Below, in pieces: positions 1-8,748 of a DNA stretch of 64,000 nucleotides. A program made the translations under genes and the position numbers. The notes beneath the pieces were generated by a model. That model ran no database searches. It was not told where the DNA came from and worked only from the letters and a program-made list of their open reading frames with translations. This stretch comes from Clostridiaceae bacterium. Its GTDB lineage: Bacteria; Bacillota; Clostridia; Lachnospirales; Lachnospiraceae. Positions within the stretch are counted from its first letter, which is position 1, and each line of letters opens with the position of its first letter. The stretch covers positions 62,197 to 126,196 of the forward strand of contig CAJTGF010000001.1 in NCBI GenBank assembly GCA_910575585.1, given 5' to 3'.

Positions 1-45
1 CATCCTGTGGCCCAGGCCGCCCGCAATGATCACTGCTATATTCAT
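1..45 (-). CDS. Start of a divergent IspD-like gene (15 codons, cut by the window edge)
   Basis: Reading left from the ATG at 45-43, the - strand encodes the same first 15 residues as the cytidylyltransferase at 327, with the same GAGGAG ribosome site. It lies entirely within the inverted repeat, so what follows outside the window may or may not be a second cytidylyltransferase. It exists only if the repeat is real and not an assembly artefact. Confidence 0.35.
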   Translation of the reverse strand, partial: MNIAVIIAGGLGHRM

Positions 46-178
46 ATCGCTTCTCCTCAATATTTTTAACGAGCGTAAAAAGTCGATCTGATGTGTTTTC
101 GTTTATAAATATCAAAAAATGTATACCTTTTTTGGAAGTATTTTCAGGTGCAAAAATCCATTAAATTTAAAAAAAAGG

Positions 179-205
179 TTAATTTTTTATACATATTGCC
201 GATAA
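179..205 (+). promoter_or_regulatory. Sigma-28 (SigD/FliA)-type promoter between the inverted repeats
   Basis: The sequence is TTAA, 15 bases, then GCCGATAA at 198-205, a perfect sigma-28 -10 box followed by TAAATAAG. The main flagellin promoter (44376-44402) has the same TTAA-N15-GACGATAA-ATAAG layout. It points right, toward the gene at 327. If the spacer inverted, it would point at the leftward gene instead. Confidence 0.7.
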
Positions 206-326
206 TAAATAAGATATATATAGTCTGACGGCTAAATCAAAAAAGGTATACATTTTTTGATATTTATAAACGAAAACACATCAGATCGACTTTTTACGCT
301 CGTTAAAAATATTGAGGAGAAGCGAT

Positions 327-1043
327 ATGAATATAGCAGTGATCATTGCGGGCGGCCTGGGCCACAGGATGGGGCAGGATATCCCCAAGCAGTTCATAAA
401 CGTATTTGATAAGCCAGTTTTGATCTATACTCTTGAAGGATTCCAGAAACATCCCCAAATTGATGCCATTGAGGTGGTCTGTATCGACGGATGGCACGAT
501 GTTGTGTGGGCATATGCCAAACAATTTAATATCGATAAACTAAAGTGGGTGGTCTCCGGAGGGATGAGTGTCCAGGAATCCATTCGCAATGGTGTCTATA
601 ACCTTGAAGAGACATGTGATGATGATGATATTGTGATCATTCATGACGGCATACGTCCCCTGGTGGATGAGACGGTGCTCTCCGATGTAATCGTGAAATG
701 CCATCAATACGGAAACGCGGTTACCTCCCTGCCCTATAATGAGCAGATCTTTGTGGCGGATGATGACATTTCAACCGTGAAATATATTCCCAGAGACGCC
801 TTGCGCCGTGTTTCCACGCCCCAGGCATACAAGTTTGGGAAACTGAAACAGGCTTATCATGAGGCTTTCGAAAAGGAGATCGGGATCTATGGAGCTTCTT
901 ATACAAATACCATGATGGTCGAGTTAGGGGAACGCTTATATTTTGCCGCCGGCTCTGATAAGAACATTAAACTTACAACTAAAGAAGACTTGGAGCTTTT
1001 TAAGATATATCTGCAGTCGGAAAAGATAGGGTGGCTGAAATGA
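327..1043 (+). CDS. IspD/TarI-like cytidylyltransferase
   Basis: This is a predicted cytosolic CTP-dependent cytidylyltransferase of the IspD/TarI family, 238 aa, near the family's usual length. Visible motifs are the nucleotide-binding loop IIAGGLGHRMG near the N-terminus, PKQF shortly after, and HDGIRPLV near the middle. The ATG at 327 has GAGGAG about 7 bases upstream, so the in-frame TTG at 312 is not favoured. The gene overlaps the dehydratase downstream by ATGA. IspD homologues inside glycan clusters usually make CDP-activated alditols or sugars, and the neighbouring LicD suggests a CDP-linked substrate. A housekeeping isoprenoid IspD role is less likely here. The substrate cannot be read from sequence. 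Confidence 0.8.
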   Translation: MNIAVIIAGGLGHRMGQDIPKQFINVFDKPVLIYTLEGFQKHPQIDAIEVVCIDGWHDVVWAYAKQFNIDKLKWVVSGGMSVQESIRNGVYNLEETCDDDDIVIIHDGIRPLVDETVLSDVIVKCHQYGNAVTSLPYNEQIFVADDDISTVKYIPRDALRRVSTPQAYKFGKLKQAYHEAFEKEIGIYGASYTNTMMVELGERLYFAAGSDKNIKLTTKEDLELFKIYLQSEKIGWLK

Positions 1044-2134
1044 GATTCTTTGAACATGAACATTATCTGGAGGATGTGAGGCTGGTCGCTGACCAGCTGC
1101 TGCCATGGGAAAAGCTGCAAGACAGATCCGTATTGATTTCCGGCGGCACCGGATTGATCGGAAGTTTTCTTGTTGATGTGCTCATGAAGCGCAACATGAA
1201 CCATATGATGGGCTGCCGGATCTATATTCTGGGACGTGATGAAAAGAAAGCGAAGAGGCGGTTTGACCATTATTGGCATGATGGACGGTTCCATTTTATC
1301 GCCCATGATATTAACAGGCCATTAATAACGGAAGAATCAGAAAAGATTGATTATGTAATCCATCTTGCAAGTAATACTCACCCTGTAAAGTACGCGTCAG
1401 ATCCCATTGGCACGATTGCTGACAATATTACTGGGCTTCAAAATATGCTGGAATTCGCATCTCAACACCAGGCAGTCCGTGTTGCCTTTGCGTCTTCCAA
1501 TGAGGTGTATGGGGAAAACCGAGGCGATACACAGCTATTTGATGAAGGATACTGCGGCTATATAGATCCTAATACCCTGCGGGCAGGTTATCCGGAAAGC
1601 AAGCGGTGCGGGGAGGCCCTATGTCAGGCGTACATCCATCAGAAACATCTGGACGTCGTGATCCCCAGATTTACAAGATCCTATGGCCCCACGATGTTGC
1701 GGGATGACACAAAAGCCATATCCCAGTTTATCCGCAACGCGGTTGACGGTAAGGATATCGTTTTGAAGAGTCAAGGATATCAGCACTATTCCTATACTTA
1801 TGTGGCGGACGCTGTTTCCGGATTTCTGTGGATTCTTTTGTGCGGAAAAAATGGAGAGGCTTACAATATCGCGGACAGCGCCTCGGATATCATGTTAAAA
1901 GATCTGGCGGCGATCGCTGCGGAATCGACAGGAAAAAAGGTGGTCTTTGAGATCCCTGACGCGGCGGAGGCAAAGGGATACAGCACAGCTACGAAAGCCA
2001 GACTGGATGGGGGCAAGCTGCGAAAACTGGGATGGAAGGCCAGGTATGATATAAAAACAGGCGTCCAAAGAACGATTGATATATTGAAATGTGAAAATAG
2101 AAATGGACAGGTGCTGTATGGAACAAAGCTATAG
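1040..2134 (+). CDS. NAD-dependent sugar epimerase/dehydratase (extended SDR)
   Basis: This 364-aa protein is an extended short-chain dehydrogenase acting on nucleotide sugars. The Rossmann motif SGGTGLIGSFL lies near residue 35. The catalytic set appears as ASSNEVYG and, further on, YPESK with the active Tyr and Lys. The ATG at 1040 overlaps the upstream stop (ATGA), which indicates translational coupling; a GTG at 1031 is an alternative. It sits between a cytidylyltransferase and a LicD protein, so the trio probably makes and transfers a CDP-linked group. It is not the reductase partner of TarI, because it has the dTDP-glucose-dehydratase-like layout. The exact reaction is unknown. Confidence 0.8.
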   Translation: MRFFEHEHYLEDVRLVADQLLPWEKLQDRSVLISGGTGLIGSFLVDVLMKRNMNHMMGCRIYILGRDEKKAKRRFDHYWHDGRFHFIAHDINRPLITEESEKIDYVIHLASNTHPVKYASDPIGTIADNITGLQNMLEFASQHQAVRVAFASSNEVYGENRGDTQLFDEGYCGYIDPNTLRAGYPESKRCGEALCQAYIHQKHLDVVIPRFTRSYGPTMLRDDTKAISQFIRNAVDGKDIVLKSQGYQHYSYTYVADAVSGFLWILLCGKNGEAYNIADSASDIMLKDLAAIAAESTGKKVVFEIPDAAEAKGYSTATKARLDGGKLRKLGWKARYDIKTGVQRTIDILKCENRNGQVLYGTKL

Positions 2135-2957
2135 AATATCTGATGAAGAGCTAAAACAACTGCAGAGGGTTGAGCTGGAGATATTGGTCGAACTTGACCG
2201 GATCTGCAGAAAATATGAGATACAGTATTCTCTGGATGGCGGAACCCTGCTGGGCGCAGTCCGTCACAAGGGCTTTATCCCATGGGATGACGACATTGAT
2301 GTGATCATGCTGCGGGATGAATACTTTAAGTTTCGGAAGGCCTGCAGGCGTGAACTGGATCACAACCGGTTCTTTCTTCAGGATTACCGTACAGATCCCC
2401 ATTACCGGTGGGGATACGCGAAGATCCGAAGAAACGGAACCGAACTGATGCGTCCGGGACAGAAAAAGCTTAAGCAGCATTCAGGGGTGTATATTGATCT
2501 GTTTGTAGCTGACAATGTACCGGATAACGGTGTTGTGAGAAGACTCCACTATCTGTTGTGCTATCTGATCCGTAAAATGCAGTACTCGGAGGTTGGAAAG
2601 GATACGGAAAAGAACTGTGTAAAAAAAGGGCTTTACCGCATGCTCAGCAAGGTGCCGCGGGATACGATCTTCCATATAAGGAACTGTCTGGCAGCCCGGA
2701 GTAACCGGAAGCGGACAGAGCTAATCAGCCACTATACCTTTGGGTATCCGAAACGATGCAGATACGGGCTTCCCAGAAAGTGTTTTGATGAGATGGTGGA
2801 GATGGAGTTTGAGGGGAAGAAGTTTTATGGGTTTAAGGACTACCATAGTTATCTGTTTGGGCATTATGGTGATTATATGACGCTGCCGCCTAAGGAAGAG
2901 AGGGTTCCGCATTTGGAGATTGAGAGATTGAGACTTATTCCTCCTATGGCAGAGTAA
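2118..2957 (+). CDS. LicD-family phosphotransferase
   Basis: LicD proteins transfer phosphocholine or a related phospho-group onto a surface sugar. The 279-aa product has the family signature GGTLLGAVRHKGFIPWDDDID near residues 44-64, with the Asp cluster expected to bind metal, and a conserved C-terminal region ending in PHLEIERLRL. The start at 2118 is preferred because GACAGG precedes it and the N-terminus then matches the family; an in-frame ATG at 2091 exists. It overlaps the upstream gene by 17 bases. A decayed copy lies at 4195-4519, and two more licD genes lie at 22160-24035. The transferred group is inferred from the family only. Confidence 0.85.
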   Translation: MEQSYRISDEELKQLQRVELEILVELDRICRKYEIQYSLDGGTLLGAVRHKGFIPWDDDIDVIMLRDEYFKFRKACRRELDHNRFFLQDYRTDPHYRWGYAKIRRNGTELMRPGQKKLKQHSGVYIDLFVADNVPDNGVVRRLHYLLCYLIRKMQYSEVGKDTEKNCVKKGLYRMLSKVPRDTIFHIRNCLAARSNRKRTELISHYTFGYPKRCRYGLPRKCFDEMVEMEFEGKKFYGFKDYHSYLFGHYGDYMTLPPKEERVPHLEIERLRLIPPMAE

Positions 2958-2958
2958 T

Positions 2959-3054
2959 ATAATTTCGGAAAAAGAAGTACAAGATATTGACAGTTACTCG
3001 GATTGGGATCTGGCTGAAGTAAAATACAAAGTGTTAACACAAGGGGAACTATAA
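2959..3054 (+). pseudogene. Possible C-terminal gene remnant before the broken neuB
   Basis: An open frame of about 31 codons ends in TAA at 3052-3054, two bases before the ATG at 3056. It reads EKEVQDIDSYSDWDLAEVKY and continues to the stop, but has no start of its own. It looks like the tail of a lost gene that once preceded neuB. I do not recognise the family, and a chance open frame is possible. Confidence 0.3.
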
Positions 3055-3055
3055 T

Positions 3056-4087
3056 ATGCTTCATTTGATGGATGCCATCAATAGTGGTAAGGTTTATGTT
3101 ATTGCCGAGATGAGCGCCAACCATGGCGGTTCTCTGGATGACGCGCTGGAAATTGTTCGGCTGGCGGCAAAAGCCGGGGCTGACTGTGTAAAACTGCAAA
3201 CATATACTGCCGATTCACTTACAATCAATTGTGACAATAACTATTTTCAAATACAGGATGGCTTATGGTCTGGTTATAAATTATATGACCTTTACCAAAA
3301 CGCAAATATGCCATATGAATGACATAGCCGGATAAAAGAAGAATGTGAGAAAAAAGGCGTTGATTTTCTCTCTACGCCATTTGACAATGCCGCAGTAGAT
3401 TTTCTGGAAAAACTCGGTATAGAAGCATACAAAATTGCCAGTTTTGAACTTGTGGATATTCCATTGATTGAATATACAACCTCAAAGGGCAAGCCGATGA
3501 TCCTGTCTACAGGTATGGGAACGATTGATGAAATACAGGACGCAATAGATGCCTGTCACAGAGTCGGCAATGAACAGATCATTCTTCTTAAGTGCTGTAG
3601 TCAATATCCTTCGCTGTGGGAAGATATGCGTCTCGGAAATATTCCTGATATGAAAGAACGGTTTAAAGTACCCATTGGTCTGTCTGATCATAGCACAGGA
3701 AGTCTTGGCGCGGTTGTCGGGGTAACTCTCGGAGCCAGTGTTGTAGAAAAACATATTAAATTAGATAATGTAACAAGCGCGGACAGCAAATTTAGCATGA
3801 CAGCAGATGAATTTGCGCAAATGGTAAAAGATATTCGTACCACAAAAGTAATCGCCCAAGGACCTGATTATTCTCTTACACATGGAGAACAGACATCTAT
3901 GATATTTCGTAGGAGCGTCTTTGCGGTAAAAGATATTGAAGTAGGTGATATATTTACAACAGACAATCTCCGGATAATCCGGCCGGGATATGGGATCAAA
4001 CCTAAATATTTAAAAGATTTAATCGGGAAAAAATGCAAATGTACAATTCATTACGGAGATCCCATTAGTGATGAAATGAAAGGCTAA
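3056..4087 (+). pseudogene. NeuB-family (PseI-like) synthase broken by an in-frame stop
   Basis: The 343-codon frame is a close paralogue of the intact pseI at 12502. It reads IAEMSANHGGSLDDA, KLQTYTADSL, FLSTPFD and YKIASFE in order and ends normally at 4087. The only visible lesion is TGA at 3320-3322, where the paralogue has the Trp of PYEW, so one TGG to TGA change splits it into 88 and 211+ codon pieces. There is no frameshift. The intact gene would condense phosphoenolpyruvate with a 6-deoxy-diamino-hexose to a nonulosonic acid. Stop readthrough or a sequencing error is possible, but the neighbouring remnants favour real decay. Confidence 0.85.
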
Positions 4088-4089
4088 CT

Positions 4090-4188
4090 ATGAACGATAT
4101 GTATACTATCGAGACCAATCGACTAATTCTTCGCGAAATAAATGAGGAAAATACAGCAATTATTGTTAATTGGAGATCTGATTCGTAG
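4090..4188 (+). pseudogene. GNAT acetyltransferase stub (PseH-like N-terminus)
   Basis: A 32-codon frame reads TIETNRLILREI and NWRSD, then stops at TAG 4186-4188. It matches the N-terminus of the acetyltransferase at 13557 (ETERLTLQGI, LWRSD). After the stop a few more codons (DFKIF) still align, then the sequence changes to a licD fragment. It follows the broken neuB just as the intact acetyltransferase follows the intact pseI, so the block looks like a decayed duplicate. It is not expected to be functional. Confidence 0.75.
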
Positions 4189-4194
4189 GATTTC

Positions 4195-4519
4195 AAAATA
4201 TTTCTTGGATGAAAGGACCCTGCTGTGCGCAGTCCGTCATAAGGGGCTTTATCCTGTGGGATGATGACATTGATGTGTTCATCCTGCGGAAGGAGTATTT
4301 TAAGTTCTGCAGGGCCTGTCGGCGTTAGCTGGATATGGTGTTTCCAGAACGTGTTTTGACGAGTTGGAGTTTGAGGGAAAAACGTTCTATGGGTTTGAAG
4401 ACTACATAATTATCTGTTCGGACATTACGGTGATTAATATGACACTGCGGCCTAAAGAGGAGCGAGCTCCGCATTTGGAGATTGAGAGATCAAAACGAAT
4501 CGAGCCTATAATAGAGTGA
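4195..4519 (+). pseudogene. Decayed licD fragment
   Basis: The nucleotide sequence follows licD at 2118 through the region encoding TLLGAVRHKG and DDDID, then skips most of the middle and resumes at the C-terminal FDE, FEGKKFYGF and PHLEIERL region. One extra G near 4245 shifts the frame, and a TAG follows in the RRELD-equivalent region. This adds an internal deletion to frameshift and nonsense changes. The fragment fills the space between the acetyltransferase stub and pseB. No product is expected. Confidence 0.8.
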
Positions 4520-4556
4520 CTTGAAGACTATAAACTAGTAGGAGGAGATTTTCGGT

Positions 4557-5552
4557 ATGCTGGATGGAAAGACGATATTAGTAACAGGTGGAACCGGCTC
4601 TTTTGGCAACCATTTTACCCAATATGTTCTTCACAACTATGATCCGAAAAAGATCATCATCTATTCCAGAGATGAATATAAGCAGTTTTTGATGCGTGAT
4701 AAATACAAAGATTATGAAGATAAGCTCCGCTTTTTTATTGGGGATGTCAGAGACGGGGAACGTCTGCGGATGGCCATGAGAGGCGTGGATTATGTCATAC
4801 ATGCCGCAGCGCTGAAGCAGGTACCGGCCTGTGAGTATAACCCTAATGAGGCGATCAAGACCAATGTGAACGGAGCTATGAATGTCATTAACGCATCACT
4901 GGAAACCGGGGTCAAAAAAGTGGTGGCATTGTCAACAGATAAAGCTGTGAACCCTATTAATCTTTATGGCGGCACGAAACTGGTCTCAGATAAACTTTTC
5001 TGCGCGGCAAATTCGTACAGGGGCCAGGATGGGACGGTGTTTTCTGTCGTCCGCTATGGCAATGTGGCTGGAAGCAGAGGGAGTGTGATCCCATTTTTTC
5101 AAAATATTATCAATACTGGGGGAGTAAAACTTCCCATAACTGATTATCGGATGACTCGTTTCTGGATCAGCCTTGGGCAGGGCGTGGAACTGGTACTCAA
5201 AGCTCTTAAGGACGCAAGGGGCGGGGAAACCTTCATCTCCAAGATCCCTTCCTTTAAGATTACGGACCTTGCGGAGGCGATGCTTCCGGGATGTAAGATG
5301 TATGAAGTGGGAATTCGTGAGGGAGAAAAGCTTCATGAGATCATGATCACAAGGGAAGATTCCCTTCATACATACGAGTATGATAAGAATTTTATTATCT
5401 ATCCGCAGTACAATTGGTGGGGAGAAAGCGATATCATCCCAGGAGGCAAACCGGTTGAGCCAGAATTTGAATACAGCTCAGGATTCAATAAGGAATGGCT
5501 TAATGTAGAGGATTTAAGAGACCGGTTGAAGACTGATCTGGAGAAGCATTAA
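4557..5552 (+). CDS. pseB: UDP-GlcNAc 4,6-dehydratase (inverting), PseB
   Basis: PseB removes water from UDP-GlcNAc and inverts C5, the first step to pseudaminic acid. The 331-aa length is typical. The NAD(P)-binding motif is TGGTGSFGNHF at residues 10-20. IYSRDEYKQ and GDVRD follow, then STDKAVNPINLYGGTK carrying the SDR-type Tyr and Lys, all hallmarks of this FlaA1-type dehydratase. A strong AGGAGGAG site precedes the ATG at 4557. It is directly followed by pseC, the usual order. It is cytosolic. The substrate assignment is from family knowledge, and the first gene after the decayed block is intact. Confidence 0.93.
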   Translation: MLDGKTILVTGGTGSFGNHFTQYVLHNYDPKKIIIYSRDEYKQFLMRDKYKDYEDKLRFFIGDVRDGERLRMAMRGVDYVIHAAALKQVPACEYNPNEAIKTNVNGAMNVINASLETGVKKVVALSTDKAVNPINLYGGTKLVSDKLFCAANSYRGQDGTVFSVVRYGNVAGSRGSVIPFFQNIINTGGVKLPITDYRMTRFWISLGQGVELVLKALKDARGGETFISKIPSFKITDLAEAMLPGCKMYEVGIREGEKLHEIMITREDSLHTYEYDKNFIIYPQYNWWGESDIIPGGKPVEPEFEYSSGFNKEWLNVEDLRDRLKTDLEKH

Positions 5553-5573
5553 AGAAGGGGCGCAGGTGATTTT

Positions 5574-6770
5574 ATGGAGAGGTTGGCAATAGACGGAGGG
5601 AAGCCGGTCCGTAAGGAAATGATATATTATGGAAGACAGTGGATTGATGAGCAGGATGTAAAAGCGGTCAGCCAGACCCTGACAGGTGATTTTATCACCT
5701 GCGGACCAAAGGTTAATGAGTTGGAGAAACGATTGGCAGATCATGTGGGGGCAGATTATGCAATAGCAGTTTCCAATGGAACAGCTGCTTTGCACTGCGC
5801 ATGTGTGGCAGCTGGAATTGGAGAAGGTGATGAAGTCATTACTACCCCTTTGACTTTTGCAGCTAGTGCTAATTGCGCTTTATACTGCAGAGCAACCCCA
5901 GTATTTGCGGACGTAGATCCAGAAACCTATAATATATCTCCTGAGAGTATTGAGGCTCATATTACACCGAAGACCAAAGCGATCGTAGCGGTAGATTTTA
6001 CCGGGCAGGCTGTAAAGATAAGAGAGATCAAACAGCTGTGTGACAGACATGATCTTCTTTTTATTGAAGATGCAGCACATTCGATAGGAACAAGATATGA
6101 TAATAAAGCGATCGGAAGCTTAGCAGATATGACCTGTTTTTCTTTTCATCCGGTAAAAACCATTACTTCTGGAGAGGGAGGCGCCATCACTACCAATCGT
6201 GAGGATCTTTATAAAAAAGCATTTCTGGCTCACACCCATGGAATTGAACGGAATGAACAGATGATGGAGGATCTGTCCCATGAGGGGGCATGGTACTATG
6301 AGCAGGTTTCTTTGGGCTACAACTACAGGATGACGGATTTTCAGGCAGCGCTGCTTTTGAGCCAGCTGGATAAACTGGATAGATTCTCAAAACGCAGGAA
6401 AGAGATTGTAAGAAGATATGATGATGCGTTTAAGGGAATACCAGAGATCATTATACAAAAAGAAATACCGCAGTCAGATACATGCCGTCATTTATATATC
6501 ATCAGATTGGATCTTAACAGATTAGTGTGTACTCGAAGACAGTTTTTTGACGCCATGGCTGAAGAACATGTTCAATGCCAGGTTCATTACATACCCGTAT
6601 ATTGGTTCCCGTATTACCGGAGACTGGGATATAAAAAAGGGATATGCCCTGTGGCGGAGAAGATATATGAAAGCATAATGAGTATTCCTCTGTACCCGAA
6701 GATGAGTAACCAGGATGTGGAGGATGTCATATACGCCGTTCGTAAAGTGGTTGAAAACTATAGAAAATAA
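5574..6770 (+). CDS. pseC: UDP-4-keto-6-deoxy-hexose aminotransferase, PseC
   Basis: PseC adds the C4 amino group to the PseB product, using PLP and glutamate. The 398-aa protein belongs to the DegT/DnrJ/EryC1 family. Visible features are SNGTAALH near residue 68, EDAAHSIG near 165, and the PLP-binding Lys195 in FHPVKTITSGEGG. The start at 5574 follows pseB by 21 bases with GGGGCGCAGG upstream. With pseB and the pseI/pseH pair at 12502-14063, it supports a pseudaminic-type nonulosonate made in the cytosol. A related diamino-hexose product cannot be excluded. Confidence 0.93.
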   Translation: MERLAIDGGKPVRKEMIYYGRQWIDEQDVKAVSQTLTGDFITCGPKVNELEKRLADHVGADYAIAVSNGTAALHCACVAAGIGEGDEVITTPLTFAASANCALYCRATPVFADVDPETYNISPESIEAHITPKTKAIVAVDFTGQAVKIREIKQLCDRHDLLFIEDAAHSIGTRYDNKAIGSLADMTCFSFHPVKTITSGEGGAITTNREDLYKKAFLAHTHGIERNEQMMEDLSHEGAWYYEQVSLGYNYRMTDFQAALLLSQLDKLDRFSKRRKEIVRRYDDAFKGIPEIIIQKEIPQSDTCRHLYIIRLDLNRLVCTRRQFFDAMAEEHVQCQVHYIPVYWFPYYRRLGYKKGICPVAEKIYESIMSIPLYPKMSNQDVEDVIYAVRKVVENYRK

Positions 6771-6816
6771 GGTTTGTCTGGTGAATAAAATTGGATGATC
6801 AAAGAGGTATGATTAG

Positions 6817-8742
6817 ATGAGATTTTTGGATTGTGATGAATGCAAAGAGATATTTGCAGGTAGGGAAATATATGTTTTTGGAGCAGGGGTAGATGGTGAA
6901 AAATTGTATCAAAAATTGGCTGATACTGTAAATATCTGTGCATTTATAGATAATAAGAGATATGGGAAAGGGAATTACCTGTGCGGGAAAGAGATCATAA
7001 ATTTAGAACAATATAGGCAGAGAAAAACAGGTGATCAGCCAATTATTGTAGCAGCATACCGATTTATGGTCGATATATCAGAACAGCTTGTAAAAGAAGG
7101 CTTTGTTCCGGAGAAAGATTTTTTTATCTGGGATGATCACTGTATTCATCATGCAAATACTATCGCGAAACAATATATAAAATTTATGTCTGATATCTGG
7201 GGTGAAAAGAAAAGAGAACAGACAGACCGGATAGTTTTGGTTCCATTTGACAGCAGACATGATCAAAATTCTGTACAATATGCTTATCTATCCAATTTCT
7301 TGGCTGAAAAGTATGACGCTTCTATATATGGATTTTGTAGATATGGAGCGTCTGTTGAAAATGCGTCTAGTGTGGTCTTTGACATATATAAGGCATTTAA
7401 TGTTGTTGGATTGATCGATAGTTCTCTGAATAAAGAAATGCAAAAAGAATCGGATGATATTTTAAGACAAGTATGGGAAAACTTGTATACCTGGAAAGAT
7501 TGGAAAGATCTTACCGTGTATGGCATTTGTTTCGGAACGACAGTTATTCGTGACTTTTTGCGGGAAGATTTACCGGATTATGATATGAGATCACAGAGGA
7601 TCTATAACTTTATAAAGAAAACTATAGATTCGATCGTTTTCTGGTATCATTATATAATGGAACACGATATCGTAACGGTATTGCTGGCAGATGGGGTTTG
7701 TTGGGAAGGTTATATTAGAGATATTGCGATCACAAAGGAAATCCCTACATATGCGGTGGAATATACGATGGAAAGAGCGTATTTGGATTTTCATGGCCGT
7801 ACAGACGCGTGTTTATATTATAAAGAAATGTGGCAGCAGTTGACGTCCGAAGAACAGCGATATGGCATACAGTGGGCGAAGGAACGGATACATAATAGGA
7901 TAAAAGGAAATTCTGTTGATGTAGATAAAACCAGCGAAAAAATATACAGCTTTTCACAAAAATTTAAGGAAGATAGAATTTTAGATAACGATGATAAAAT
8001 TAAGATAATAATCTGTCCACATATATTTGAGGAGGACTCGGTGGGACATGGTGAACAAATATTTGATAACAGTTACATGGAATGGCTGTGTCACCTTGGG
8101 GAACTGTCAGAGAAGACACCAGACTATCATTGGTACTTAAAAATGCATCCGTGTTCACGACGAAGAGATGTCATGATAATTGAAAATTATGTAAAACGTT
8201 ATCCTAAGATCAAAATATTGCCATTGGACATTTCACCAATCCAATTAAAAGAAGAAGGCGCGGATTTTGCGTTAACAGTTCATGGAACTATTGGGCACGA
8301 ATATCCAGCAATAGGGATCCAGGTTATTAATGCTGGGAACAATCCACATATAGCTTTTGATTTTACCTGGAATCCGAAAACTAAAGAAGAGTATGATCAT
8401 TTGATCATGAATTTAAGTGATTTGGAACCGAAAGATAATATGGAGGAACTATATCAATTTTATAGTATGCACTATTTATTCTATGATAGAGAATACATTC
8501 CATACACTACGATGTTCTACGATAATCCTTTATTACCGCTATGTATGGGTGAGTTGGAAGTATATGGAAAAGAATTGGGGACTTGGAAATACGAAGAATA
8601 TATGAAGGAATGGACCGTAGATAGGCATATGAAACTTTGGGACGAAATAGAAGATCTATTTCAGAAAATGGATTGCTGGAAGCCAAATATTTTTTATAGG
8701 AAGAACATCGAAATAGATTATATGATCGGTGAGGAAGGATGA
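6817..8742 (+). CDS. Capsule-synthesis-type glycosyltransferase with N-terminal Rossmann-like domain
   Basis: This 641-aa protein has two parts. Residues 1-110 begin with a dinucleotide-type loop, VFGAGVDGEKLY, the same sort of domain seen at the start of the FkbM gene at 21011. Residues around 400-560 resemble capsule polysaccharide or glycerophospho-transferase GT-B folds: IIICPHIFEED, WYLKMHPCSRR, LTVHGTIGHEYPAIG. I infer a transferase that puts a nonulosonate or related sugar on a protein or glycan. No signal peptide or membrane segment is seen. The gene is more AT-rich than the flagellar genes. No Maf-type flagellin transferase was recognised in the window, so this is one candidate. The acceptor is unknown. 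Confidence 0.6.
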   Translation: MRFLDCDECKEIFAGREIYVFGAGVDGEKLYQKLADTVNICAFIDNKRYGKGNYLCGKEIINLEQYRQRKTGDQPIIVAAYRFMVDISEQLVKEGFVPEKDFFIWDDHCIHHANTIAKQYIKFMSDIWGEKKREQTDRIVLVPFDSRHDQNSVQYAYLSNFLAEKYDASIYGFCRYGASVENASSVVFDIYKAFNVVGLIDSSLNKEMQKESDDILRQVWENLYTWKDWKDLTVYGICFGTTVIRDFLREDLPDYDMRSQRIYNFIKKTIDSIVFWYHYIMEHDIVTVLLADGVCWEGYIRDIAITKEIPTYAVEYTMERAYLDFHGRTDACLYYKEMWQQLTSEEQRYGIQWAKERIHNRIKGNSVDVDKTSEKIYSFSQKFKEDRILDNDDKIKIIICPHIFEEDSVGHGEQIFDNSYMEWLCHLGELSEKTPDYHWYLKMHPCSRRRDVMIIENYVKRYPKIKILPLDISPIQLKEEGADFALTVHGTIGHEYPAIGIQVINAGNNPHIAFDFTWNPKTKEEYDHLIMNLSDLEPKDNMEELYQFYSMHYLFYDREYIPYTTMFYDNPLLPLCMGELEVYGKELGTWKYEEYMKEWTVDRHMKLWDEIEDLFQKMDCWKPNIFYRKNIEIDYMIGEEG

Positions 8743-8748
8743 GCATAG

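Larger units (their letters stand above)
1..371. repeat. Perfect 134-bp inverted repeat around a 103-bp spacer
   Basis: Bases 1-134 are the exact reverse complement of 238-371, checked base by base. The unique spacer is 135-237. Each arm carries the same ribosome site and the first 15 codons of an IspD-like gene, one reading right (from 327) and one reading left (from 45). The inner 22 bp of each arm (113-134 and 238-259) form a near-palindrome with half-sites CAAAAAA and TTTTTTG around a GGTATACA core, which resembles a recombinase crossover site. The spacer holds a sigma-28-like promoter. The left arm reaches the window edge, so its full length is unknown. It could be an invertible promoter switch, two divergent gene copies with matched 5' ends, or an assembly palindrome. 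Confidence 0.9.

Noticed and set aside
327-1043. Housekeeping isoprenoid enzyme IspD
   Set aside because: The gene lies in a glycan operon with a LicD and a sugar dehydratase, so a CDP-sugar or alditol role is more likely.
3320-3322. TGA as selenocysteine in the broken neuB
   Set aside because: The paralogue has Trp here, the position is not catalytic, and no suitable RNA hairpin was noticed.
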